Source: Verrucomicrobiota bacterium
GTDB lineage: Bacteria; Verrucomicrobiota; Verrucomicrobiia; Verrucomicrobiales; DEV007
Reading direction: 5' to 3'
NCBI GenBank assembly: GCA_018970725.1
Contig: JAGWVU010000029.1
Span: forward strand, 1 to 61,363
Length of the DNA stretch: 61,363 nt
In this document: one piece after another, positions 25,956-34,051 of the stretch
Position numbering within the stretch: the first letter of the stretch is position 1
Layout of the letters: each line of letters begins with the position of its first letter
The notes under the pieces: model-generated
Told to the model about the DNA's origin: nothing
What the model saw: the letters and a program-made list of their open reading frames with translations, nothing else
The model's database searches: none
Position numbers and translations under genes: made by a program

Positions 25956-27317
25956 ATGCAAAAACTTTCCAGCGCCTGCCGCGCGTTTTTTATCATCCAA
26001 TCTCTTGGGGTCGGGTTGGCTTGCGGGCAAACCGGCAGCAATCGCGACCAATTCGACGCACAACAGGACGGTCGTTACGTCTATGCGCCCTACACCGCGC
26101 TTGGCTCCCCCGTGGTTCTTCCCATGGACGGCAAGATTGGCGATCAGGACTGGTTTACCGGACTGGATGTGAATTTGGGTGGCATCCTGTTCCCGCACCT
26201 TCACATTGACACGGCGCTGGGGAAATCCACGGGCGAACCGGGGGCGCTTCAACCGGGGCATCACGATCCCAACATTAACGGCTTCACCTGGCAGAACGTG
26301 GAGCTGGGGGTATCCGGTCGGTTCAACGAGTTTTTCGAGGGGTTCGCGACCTATGCGGGGAACGTGGACGCGCAAGGACATTGGGAGGGGATTTACGAGG
26401 AATGGTTCCTCAAACTGCAAAGGCTCGAACTCGGCGGGCTCGGGGAGTTCGAGGTTCGCGGCGGCCGCATTTACAACCGGTTCGGGATCCAAAACACGTA
26501 TCACCCGCACGGATTCGATTGGGCGGACCAGTATCTGGTCAACGCGCGGATCCTCGGGGAGGACTCGCTCACCATCCTCGGCACGGACATCACCTGGCGC
26601 CTGCCCCTGCCCTGGACCTCGCAGTTGGACGTGGCCATCGGGGTGGCTCCCGAGCCGCACGGCCATCATCATCACGGCGGACGGGAGATCGAACCACAGA
26701 TCTTCGAGGCGGACGGTGCGGCGTTTGACGACGTGATGACGGTGGCGAACTGGACCAACGTTTACAATTACAACGACTTCCACCAGTTCCGCGCCGGCAC
26801 TTCCGGAGCCTGGGGCGACAACCAGTATGGGCTGGGCACGGAGATTTATGGAGCCCACTTCGAATACCAGTGGCGCGAAAACGGTTTTGCCTCCGGCGGG
26901 AAATACTTCCGCTGGCGGACCGAGGCAATGTGGCGGGATTGGAGAGCGGACACCAGCCGGTTCGCGGGTCACGAGGAAGAGCATGGTCATGGAGAGGATC
27001 ACCATGACGACGAGGAACATCATGACGACGAGGCCCGCCGGGACAGTTTCGGGGAATTCGGCGTCTACTCGAGCCTGCTCTACGGCTTCAATCCCCGCTT
27101 CGAGGTTGGCTTGCGCGGAGAATATGTCTCCGGTGATCTGGCAGCGGGGTTGGATGACCGGTTCCGGATGGGACCGGGAGCGACTTGGTATTTGAACGAC
27201 GCCCGCACGTTCAAGTTCCGCACGCAATACAACTACGACCTGTCGCAAGAGTTCGGCACGGATCACAGTATCTGGGGCCAGTTCAGCCTGACCTGGGGGG
27301 GACCGGAAGTCCGCTGA
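25956..27317 (+). CDS. His-rich outer-membrane beta-barrel, probable zinc porin
   Basis: A 453-residue protein with a signal peptide (about residues 1-24) and alternating aromatic/hydrophobic strands ending in FSLTWGGPEVR, as in an outer-membrane barrel. Two predicted surface loops are rich in His and acidic residues: HGHHHHGG near residue 230 and HEEEHGHGEDHHDDEEHH near residue 350. No TonB box or plug domain is visible, so it would be a porin-like channel rather than a TonB-dependent receptor. Its place after the zinc ABC genes, with its own copy of the operator, suggests zinc capture and entry across the outer membrane. A TTG 51 bp upstream would place the start inside the palindrome and was rejected. 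Confidence 0.78.
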   Translation: MQKLSSACRAFFIIQSLGVGLACGQTGSNRDQFDAQQDGRYVYAPYTALGSPVVLPMDGKIGDQDWFTGLDVNLGGILFPHLHIDTALGKSTGEPGALQPGHHDPNINGFTWQNVELGVSGRFNEFFEGFATYAGNVDAQGHWEGIYEEWFLKLQRLELGGLGEFEVRGGRIYNRFGIQNTYHPHGFDWADQYLVNARILGEDSLTILGTDITWRLPLPWTSQLDVAIGVAPEPHGHHHHGGREIEPQIFEADGAAFDDVMTVANWTNVYNYNDFHQFRAGTSGAWGDNQYGLGTEIYGAHFEYQWRENGFASGGKYFRWRTEAMWRDWRADTSRFAGHEEEHGHGEDHHDDEEHHDDEARRDSFGEFGVYSSLLYGFNPRFEVGLRGEYVSGDLAAGLDDRFRMGPGATWYLNDARTFKFRTQYNYDLSQEFGTDHSIWGQFSLTWGGPEVR

Positions 27318-27430
27318 CCAAACGATTCGTCAGGCAAAAGGTCGCAGCCATCGTAAACGGGACTCGTCGCATTACCGTACAAGCGGCTTGACAGAAAGGC
27401 CGGGTGAGGGCATCAGGCATTCTTGTCAGG

Positions 27431-28057
27431 ATGAGTCTTGATCCCAGTAATAGCCTCTTTGCCTGCCCACCAGCCCCCTCAGCGTTTGATGCGCCGCCTG
27501 ACGGGGATCCGGCGGAAGAAAGTCTTTCCAAGTATCCGCTCGTTTCCGTGTTGCTTCCGGTGCGCGGCGCCCCTGATCCGCGGGTGAACCGGGCCATCGA
27601 GAGCGTGGTGACTCAGGATTATCCGCTTTGGCAACTCTGTGTGGCCTGTGACGGTTCGGCCAATCTCCAGACCCGGCAGATGCTGGAGGAATGGTCCGCC
27701 AGGGACCTTCGGATCGTGGTGCGTTTTTTGGCGGAACCGGGCGATCTCTCGAGGGTGGCGAATGCCGCGCTGGAGATGTGCCGCGGAGAGATCACGGCTT
27801 TCCTCAGCCCCGGTGATGAGCTGCCCGCGAAAGCGCTCTTTCACCTCGCCCGGAAGGCTGCCTCTCATCCGGATGGTGACGTAATTCTGAGCGGTTCCGA
27901 AGCCATCGAGGACCCGGGCCGCCAGTCTGCGCCAATCCGGGGGGCTTCCTCCAATTTGGAGGGCGGCTTTCCTCCGCGCCTCCGCCATCTCGAAGCCTGC
28001 CGCACCGACCGGCTCCGGGAAACGGGCGGTTTCGGGATCGATGAAGCCCCCTGCTGA
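27431..28057 (+). CDS. glycosyltransferase family 2-like protein, short and lacking DXD
   Basis: A 208-residue protein with the N-terminal half of a GT-A fold: YPLVSVLLPVRG, IESVVTQDYPLWQLCVACDGS and ALEMCRGEITAFLSPGDEL. In active GT2 enzymes the last motif reads DHDDEL; here the DXD acids are replaced (SPGDEL). The protein stops at RLRETGGFGIDEAPC, where family members continue with the acceptor-site half. It is probably inactive, either a decaying gene or a repurposed binding domain. It lies 58 bp upstream of ftsA, where ftsQ would often be found. Confidence 0.6.
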   Translation: MSLDPSNSLFACPPAPSAFDAPPDGDPAEESLSKYPLVSVLLPVRGAPDPRVNRAIESVVTQDYPLWQLCVACDGSANLQTRQMLEEWSARDLRIVVRFLAEPGDLSRVANAALEMCRGEITAFLSPGDELPAKALFHLARKAASHPDGDVILSGSEAIEDPGRQSAPIRGASSNLEGGFPPRLRHLEACRTDRLRETGGFGIDEAPC

Positions 28058-28115
28058 TTCCGATGGGATCAGATTGAAATCCAATCGTCCTGAAGTAAGT
28101 TCCGCGCCAATCGGA

Positions 28116-29336
28116 ATGGTGATGGCGCGCCCGAAGATCCATGTGGGACTTGAAATCGGCACCTCGAAAGTGGGGTTTGTCGTCTCGGAATCGCGCCCTG
28201 ACGGCGGGACGAAGAACCTGAGCTTCGGCCACAGCGTTTCCCGCGGGGTCCGCAAAGGGGAGATCGTGGATGCGGAAGCCGTCAAGCAGAGCCTCCGTGA
28301 AGCCTTGGACAAAATCGAGGCGGAATCCGGGCACGAGATTTCCGAAGTCTATCTGGCGGTCTCCGGAGGCCACATCGCGGGCGTCAATGTGAGCACGAGC
28401 GTGGAGATTCCCACGCCCCCCGGTCAAGTGGAACTGGTGGACATCGAGGACCTGCACGACGAGGCCCGTCGGATCACCCTCCCGCCGGACCATGCGCTGA
28501 TTCACACCATCCCGAATCAACTCCGGCTGGATGGACGGGTGGAACTGAATCCGGTGGGACAGTTCGGAAAACTGCTCGAGGGAGACTTTCACATCGTTCA
28601 CGGGGACCGGAACCGGACCCAAAAAGCGATCCAGTGCGTGCAACAGCTCTCGTTGGGCGTGGCGGACATCGTGTTCTCCCCGATCGCAGCCGCTCACGTG
28701 GCCCTGAGCGAGGAGCAGAAAAGGGAGGGAGTGGTGCTGATCGACCTGGGCGGTGGCACGACGGATTTCCTGCTCTACGCGCATGGCCAGCTGGTGGTGT
28801 CGGGATCGATCCCGTTGGGGGGGGAACACATCACGAACGACATCGCCCTCGTGTTGGAAATGCCGTTGCAGGCCGCGGAACAGTGTAAGTCCCGCGAAGG
28901 CTCGGTCTACTTTGATTCCAAATTGGAAACCCGTCCCAAACTGTTGCGGGAGGTGCGCGGATTGGAGAACCGGGAGATTGATTGCAACAAGCTCAACGAG
29001 GTGATCCACTGGCGCGCCTGGGAGATGTTGGGATTGGTCAAGCAGAGGCTGGAAGCCACGGGCAGGTTGTCGCAGGCCAAGGCGGGGCTGGTTCTGACCG
29101 GAGGCGGCAGCCTCTTGACTGGAATCGCGGAACTGGCGGGCCGGACCTTCGGCCTGCGGGTGATCGGAGCGCCCGAAGTGCCGAAAAACGGGACCCGCCC
29201 GGGTGGTTACCTGCCTCAATTCTCCACTTTGCTCGGCCTGGTCCGCTATGCCCAGATCCGCGAGCTGAAGGAGCAGCCGAAGAAGGGGGCGATGTCTTTG
29301 GGAGAGAGAATCGTCGGCTGGCTGGGAGTTTCCTGA
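28116..29336 (+). CDS. ftsA: cell division protein FtsA
   Basis: A 406-residue actin-fold protein that tethers FtsZ to the membrane. Phosphate-1 (GLEIGTSKVGFVV), phosphate-2 (VLIDLGGGTTDFLLY) and adenosine (LVLTGGGSLLTGIAELA) motifs are present. The 1C subdomain is present (LPPDHALIHTIPNQLRLDGR...GDFHIVHG). The C-terminus SLGERIVGWLGVS is an amphipathic membrane-targeting helix like that of E. coli FtsA. The ATG at 28116 is favoured; another lies 6 bp further on. The ftsZ gene follows 44 bp downstream, as in most division clusters. Confidence 0.92.
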   Translation: MVMARPKIHVGLEIGTSKVGFVVSESRPDGGTKNLSFGHSVSRGVRKGEIVDAEAVKQSLREALDKIEAESGHEISEVYLAVSGGHIAGVNVSTSVEIPTPPGQVELVDIEDLHDEARRITLPPDHALIHTIPNQLRLDGRVELNPVGQFGKLLEGDFHIVHGDRNRTQKAIQCVQQLSLGVADIVFSPIAAAHVALSEEQKREGVVLIDLGGGTTDFLLYAHGQLVVSGSIPLGGEHITNDIALVLEMPLQAAEQCKSREGSVYFDSKLETRPKLLREVRGLENREIDCNKLNEVIHWRAWEMLGLVKQRLEATGRLSQAKAGLVLTGGGSLLTGIAELAGRTFGLRVIGAPEVPKNGTRPGGYLPQFSTLLGLVRYAQIRELKEQPKKGAMSLGERIVGWLGVS

Positions 29337-29380
29337 ATCCCCGAGAGCGCGTCCCCGTCACAGTAACCGAATCGTCGCAC

Positions 29381-31096
29381 ATGGAGTTTCATCGCAAGGC
29401 CGGGGAGATCTCCGCACTCACCACAAAGCATCCCAAAATCCTCGTGGCCGGGCTCGGAGCGGCCGGGGCCAACATCCTGCGGCGCATCGTCATGGACGGG
29501 GGTAACCCGGATTCCCTGATCTGCATCGACACGGATCTGGGGACCCTGAACTCCTGCGCCGCGCCGCGGCGGGTGCAGATCGGCCGGAACCTGACCCGGG
29601 GGCTCACGGCCGGGGGGGACCCTGACTTGGGACGCGAAGCCGCGCAGGAAAGCGAGCAGGAAATCCGGCAGGCGTTCCGCGGGGTGGACCTCGTCTTCCT
29701 GTGCACCGGTCTCGGGGGAGGCACCGCATCGGGAGCTTCCCCGGTGATCGCCCGTCTCGCCCGGGAGGAAGGATGCTTCGTCCTCGTTTTCGTCACCCTG
29801 CCCTTTCATTTCGAAGGACGGCGGCGTCAGGCGCAGGCCCGCGAGGCCCTGGCCCAGCTGAAGCCCTTTGCGGGTGCCCTGCTAACCTTTGAAAACGACC
29901 GGATGGGGCAGTTGATCGTCCCCACGGAAGGCGTCCAAAAAGCCTTCGCGGTGGCGGACGCGACCATTTGCCACAGCATCCGCGCGATCACCGCGATGTT
30001 GGAGAAACCCGGGATGATCCGCCTGGAGCTCGCCCAGTTGTTGGAAGTGCTCAATGGCCAGGACGCCCGTTGTCTCTTCGGTTTTGGAAAGGCCACCGGT
30101 CCCGACCGCGCGCCCCTCGCGGTCAAGGTGGCCTTGGAAAATCCCCTGCTCCACGAAGGAGATCTGGTCTCCTCCGCCTCGACGATCCTCGTTCATATCT
30201 CCGGAAACCGGAGCGTCACCTTTGCCGAAGCCGAGCAGGTGATGACCGAGATTTCCTCGCAGGTCCATCCTTCGACCAAACTTTCCTACGGCGTTTCCGC
30301 CAGCGAGGAGATCGGAGAAGAATTGTGGGTGGCCATCATCAGCTCCGTGAGCCGGACCCAAGCGGCCCCAGTCGTGACCCAACGTGTCGCGGAACCGGCT
30401 CCGATCCCGCCCGCCTCCGTCTCCGCCCCTTCGCCGGAACCACTCACCCCGTTCCCGGTGGCGGCCCCGGAGAACGTTGTTCCCCTGGCACCACTGTCAG
30501 CGGAGGAAGCCCCCGCCCTGGTTCAACCCGGCCCCCTCAAGCCGCGGCTCAAGCCGCCCTTGCCGCTGCCTCCCGCTCCAGCTCCCATTCCCAACAAACC
30601 GCCACCGGTGGCGCGCCGGCTCATCGACACAGAGCATCTCGACGTCCCGCCCTCCCCGGCCCCCAAGCCTCCGGCCACTCCCGCTCCGGAACCGCCGGCT
30701 CCGGTCCGCCCGGTGCAGACTCCGGGCGTGCAGATCGAATACACCCCGAACGGCAACGGGGGCCATGGAATGCTCGGCGGCACGATCACGTTGGAACCTC
30801 CGGCGCCCTCCTTTCTCAACCGGGAGGGGGCGCAGCAGCCACCAACGCCGATCACCGGCATCCCCCCGGCTTCCGGTGGAGTGGAGAACGGACGGCCCCA
30901 GGCCCATGGAAACGGCAACGGAAATGGTCACGGCAACGGGAATGGTCACGGCAACGGGAATGGAACGCCCCCCCGGTCCTCCACCCCGTTGAGCCTGCGT
31001 CATCGGGGCCGGTTTGAAAATTGTGAACCGACCATCCTCGGCGGGCAGGACTTGGACATCCCCACTTACCTGCGCATGCCGCCCCGTCCCGAGTGA
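29381..31096 (+). CDS. ftsZ: divergent cell division protein FtsZ
   Basis: A 571-residue tubulin-like GTPase that forms the division ring. The GTP-binding half is well kept: T1 GLGAAGAN (24-31), LTRGLTAGGDPDLG, PFHFEGRRR and ENDR. The tubulin signature is GGGTASG (112-118) in place of GGGTGTG/S. In the T7 loop the catalytic pattern N-x-D-x-x-D is replaced by Arg214, Glu216 and Gln219 (GMIRLELAQLL). After about residue 330 comes a long Pro-rich linker and a Gly-Asn/His repeat. The last residues DLDIPTYLRMPPRPE match the conserved C-terminal peptide that binds FtsA. Such a protein may bind GTP but hydrolyse it poorly. Its neighbour ftsA supports a true division role. Confidence 0.9.
   Translation: MEFHRKAGEISALTTKHPKILVAGLGAAGANILRRIVMDGGNPDSLICIDTDLGTLNSCAAPRRVQIGRNLTRGLTAGGDPDLGREAAQESEQEIRQAFRGVDLVFLCTGLGGGTASGASPVIARLAREEGCFVLVFVTLPFHFEGRRRQAQAREALAQLKPFAGALLTFENDRMGQLIVPTEGVQKAFAVADATICHSIRAITAMLEKPGMIRLELAQLLEVLNGQDARCLFGFGKATGPDRAPLAVKVALENPLLHEGDLVSSASTILVHISGNRSVTFAEAEQVMTEISSQVHPSTKLSYGVSASEEIGEELWVAIISSVSRTQAAPVVTQRVAEPAPIPPASVSAPSPEPLTPFPVAAPENVVPLAPLSAEEAPALVQPGPLKPRLKPPLPLPPAPAPIPNKPPPVARRLIDTEHLDVPPSPAPKPPATPAPEPPAPVRPVQTPGVQIEYTPNGNGGHGMLGGTITLEPPAPSFLNREGAQQPPTPITGIPPASGGVENGRPQAHGNGNGNGHGNGNGHGNGNGTPPRSSTPLSLRHRGRFENCEPTILGGQDLDIPTYLRMPPRPE
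30908..30961 (+). repeat. three 18-bp tandem repeats inside ftsZ
   Basis: Three tandem 18-bp units at 30908, 30926 and 30944. The last two are identical (GGTCACGGCAACGGGAAT) and the first differs at four positions. They encode Gly-(Asn/His)-Gly-Asn-Gly-Asn units in the FtsZ linker. Such repeats can change copy number by slippage and so alter linker length. Confidence 0.85.
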
Positions 31097-31111
31097 TCCC
31101 GCACGGGCTCC

Positions 31112-32053
31112 TCAAGGTGCGGGCGTTTCGATGAAGACGTCCACTTGCTGGCCCACGTAAAGCGGCGGATCCTCCGGTTTTTTGAGGGAGAAAATCACCT
31201 GGAGCACCCGCGTGTCCACCCGCTCGGTGCTGGCCCCGGTCAGGGAGATCTTGGGAATCACGTAAGGTTCGATCCTCTCGAACTCCAACGGAATGGCCAC
31301 GCTCCGGTCGCCCTTGAGATAAGCGACCGCCCGTTGTCCCGCCCGGACCCGGGTGGCATTCTGCTCGTCGACATCGGCCCGGACCTGAAGCGTTCCCGTT
31401 TCCCCAACGAGTACCGGAGAACTGGCCGCGACCTCGCCGACGCGAATGTTCACTTGCAGCACCACGCCATGCCGGGGGGAGAGCACCGTGAGCCGTTGGA
31501 TCAGGAGATCGAGTCGCTTGATCTCCGCCTCGGCCGCTCCGATTTGGGCAAGGGCGGCGCGGGCCTGAGCCCGGGCGACGTTGAGGTCATTGCGGCGGAG
31601 ATCGAGTTCCTCGAGGCTGACGGCGGGACTGCCCGCCGCCTCATAACGCCGAAGCTGCGCGGCGAGCTTTTCCACGGTCGCCTCTTGAACGGCCGACTGG
31701 GCACGCACCACCTCCGCTTCGGCCAAAGCGGCCACCCGGGAGGAGAGCAACTCGCGGTCATCGAGCCGGAAGAGCGGCGTCCCCTGTTTGACCGGATCAT
31801 TGACCCGGACGAAGACTTCCTGGACCAAGGACTGGACCGGGACGCCCACGCTGACATTCTCACTCAGAGCCTCGAGCAGGCCCGTGGCGGCCACCGCCAG
31901 AGGAAACGGTTTGTCCGGCGGGGCCACCGGGGGCGCCTCCGGGGGAACTGCGGTCTGTTGGGCCTGGATCCGGCTGAAGGACCACATGGACCAAAGCCCA
32001 AACAGGGCGAGGAGTATGCTACCGGTTGAAAGGATTCTGGGAAGCCAGCGCAT
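31112..32053 (-). CDS. periplasmic adaptor (HlyD/DevB-like membrane fusion protein)
   Basis: A 313-residue adaptor with one N-terminal membrane anchor (about residues 9-27), a coiled-coil hairpin (about 105-190, rich in Ala/Glu/Arg), a lipoyl-like domain (SPRHGVVLQVNIRVGEV) and a beta-barrel domain (LQVRADVDEQNATRVRAGQ). It would link an inner-membrane ABC exporter to the outer membrane. It is the last gene of the minus-strand block, 12 bp after the ATPase gene. With the single-FtsX permease and ATPase the set matches the DevB/DevC/DevA layout of cyanobacterial glycolipid exporters. Confidence 0.85.
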   Translation of the reverse strand: MRWLPRILSTGSILLALFGLWSMWSFSRIQAQQTAVPPEAPPVAPPDKPFPLAVAATGLLEALSENVSVGVPVQSLVQEVFVRVNDPVKQGTPLFRLDDRELLSSRVAALAEAEVVRAQSAVQEATVEKLAAQLRRYEAAGSPAVSLEELDLRRNDLNVARAQARAALAQIGAAEAEIKRLDLLIQRLTVLSPRHGVVLQVNIRVGEVAASSPVLVGETGTLQVRADVDEQNATRVRAGQRAVAYLKGDRSVAIPLEFERIEPYVIPKISLTGASTERVDTRVLQVIFSLKKPEDPPLYVGQQVDVFIETPAP

Positions 32054-32065
32054 GCGTCGTGGGAT

Positions 32066-32815
32066 TCAGTGGGGCAACTCGTGAAGGAAATGCCGCCCGT
32101 GCCCGGCGGCGGCATCCCGTACCTCGATGATACGGCCGTCATCCATCCGGGCAATCCGGTCCGCGTAAGAAAAGATCCGGTTGTCGTGCGTCACGACCAT
32201 CACCGCCCGATCCCCGGACCGCGCCACCCCTGCGAGCAGATTCATGACAATCTCGCCGTTGGAGGCATCGAGGGCGGCCGTGGGTTCATCACAGATGACC
32301 ATGGGCGGCTCGTGCACCAGCGCCCGGGCGATCGCGACCCGCTGTTGCTGACCACCGGAAAGAAACCCGGGACGGTCCTTGGCCCGGTCCGCCAGCCCGA
32401 CCAACCCGAGCGTCTCGCGCGCCTTGCGGATGGCCACGGAGGAGCGCACCCCGGCGATCAAGAGAGGCACCGCCACGTTTTCCGCGCAGGAGATGGTGGG
32501 GATGAGATTGAACTGCTGGAAGATGAAACCGATGTGCCCGGCGCGGAATCGGGTGAGCTCGGAAGATCGCATCCGGTGCAACGGCTGGCCAAAGGCGGTG
32601 ACCTCGCCGCAATCCGGCCGGAGCGTGCCTCCGATGATGCTGAGCAGCGTGGTTTTTCCGCATCCGGAAGGCCCCACCAACATGAGGATCTCCCCTTTGC
32701 ACACGGTCAGACTGACCTGCTTGAGGACCAAAAGCTTTGCTGCCCCGTCGCCAAAGCTTTTCTCGATGCCGTGGGTCTCCACGGCGACGGGGCGGGTATC
32801 GGGAAAATCAGGCAC
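32066..32815 (-). CDS. ABC exporter ATP-binding protein (LolD/MacB/DevA type)
   Basis: A 249-residue ATPase with Walker A GPSGCGKTT, Q-loop FIFQQFNLIPTISCAENV, signature LSGGQQQRVAIARAL, Walker B MVICDEPTAALD and switch VVTHDNR. The FQQFNLIP segment is characteristic of the LolD/MacB/DevA class, which works with FtsX-type permeases by mechanotransmission rather than by moving substrate through the membrane. Its start overlaps the end of the permease gene by 8 bp, so translation is probably coupled. Confidence 0.92.
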   Translation of the reverse strand: MPDFPDTRPVAVETHGIEKSFGDGAAKLLVLKQVSLTVCKGEILMLVGPSGCGKTTLLSIIGGTLRPDCGEVTAFGQPLHRMRSSELTRFRAGHIGFIFQQFNLIPTISCAENVAVPLLIAGVRSSVAIRKARETLGLVGLADRAKDRPGFLSGGQQQRVAIARALVHEPPMVICDEPTAALDASNGEIVMNLLAGVARSGDRAVMVVTHDNRIFSYADRIARMDDGRIIEVRDAAAGHGRHFLHELPH

Positions 32816-33968
32816 GGAAAACCATGGCGGGTTCGTATCGGGCGATGCGCCAAATGCCGAGCATGGCCGCCAGAAAACAGATGATGATGATCACGGCAAA
32901 GGCACCGGCCGGCACCACCGCGGGCATGAAAAAGGGAGGTTGCTTGTTCTCCAGGGCCGCCCGGGCAAAGCCGGCGGTGGCAAACAGGCCCAGCCCGAAT
33001 CCGATGCACCCCACGGTCAGGGCCTGCACCATGAGCATGGCGCTCAGCCGCCAGGTGGACATCCCCATCGCCTTGAGCGCCCCAAGATAGCGGAGGTTGT
33101 CCAACACGAACGCATAAAAGGTCTGGCAGGCGATGGCGACCCCGACGATGAATCCCACGATCACGGTTGTCCCGAAGGAAATGGGAATGCCGGTGTTCCG
33201 GACATACCACCAGATCGTGGACCAGGCGAAGTTTTCGTCGTCTCCCCCGCTCTTCCCGGTCACATAAGCTCGCAAGCCGGTGACCCTTTGGATTTCCCGC
33301 GCCGCCTCGAGCGGTTCCACCCCCGCCACCGGTCCGGCGATGACCGCGGACAGCATTTTCCTCTGGGGCGGGGAATATTGCAGGGCCCGCTCGTAGATGG
33401 TCCAAACGTAGGGCCCGCCGGTGAAGGAGCGGTCCGCGTCACAGATACCGACCACCCGGGCCTCGATGTCGTTGATCTCGAACTGGTCGCCGATCTTGAG
33501 CCTGCCGCCTTTGACCGGGGAGAGCCGCGCGGTGGCCAGTTCATCGATCACCACCGTGTTCGGAAGACGGAGGGACTCGAGATTCCCCTCCAACATTCTC
33601 GGTGGGGCCCCGGCCAGCGACGCGGCGTCGATCCCGATCAGTTGCACCGTCTTGAAACTGCCGTCATCGAGCCGCACCCGTTGAATGCCGGAATAGAGAG
33701 GCATGGCCCAGGCGACGCCCGACACCGACCGAACGCGCCCCACGTCGGTGTCCCGGAGCGGGTTGGTCTCGTTGACCTGCTCCACCTGCTCTTCGACCAC
33801 CCAGATCGGAGCCGGCACGTTGCGCAGAGTGGAAGTGGTCCAACGCATCAGGCCACAAAAAACGGAGGCTTGTTGAACGATGAGGAAGGTGGCGAAAAAC
33901 AGGCCGACCACCAGCATCAGGTATTTGGCGATGTCTCCGAAGAGCATCTGGATGGCGAGTCGGAACAT
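32808..33968 (-). CDS. FtsX-type ABC permease (DevC-like)
   Basis: A 386-residue permease with one N-terminal membrane segment (about residues 11-32), a large periplasmic domain (MacB_PCD-like, about 40-255) and three C-terminal membrane segments. The permease motif YLGALKAMGMSTWRL contacts the ATPase. Length and topology match DevC. The ATG at 33968 was chosen because the family N-terminus begins there. A GTG at 34055 that overlaps the stop codon of the AsmA-like gene (GTGA) would add 29 residues and couple translation. It lies between the AsmA-like gene and the ATPase gene on the same strand. Confidence 0.88.
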   Translation of the reverse strand: MFRLAIQMLFGDIAKYLMLVVGLFFATFLIVQQASVFCGLMRWTTSTLRNVPAPIWVVEEQVEQVNETNPLRDTDVGRVRSVSGVAWAMPLYSGIQRVRLDDGSFKTVQLIGIDAASLAGAPPRMLEGNLESLRLPNTVVIDELATARLSPVKGGRLKIGDQFEINDIEARVVGICDADRSFTGGPYVWTIYERALQYSPPQRKMLSAVIAGPVAGVEPLEAAREIQRVTGLRAYVTGKSGGDDENFAWSTIWWYVRNTGIPISFGTTVIVGFIVGVAIACQTFYAFVLDNLRYLGALKAMGMSTWRLSAMLMVQALTVGCIGFGLGLFATAGFARAALENKQPPFFMPAVVPAGAFAVIIIICFLAAMLGIWRIARYEPAMVFRA

Positions 33969-34051
33969 GGACGCTTCTAGGACCGATACCACGGCCCCGG
34001 GGGACCGCAACGGGGAGATTGGCGGCAGCGCGGAGTCCGGGGGTTCCGCGA

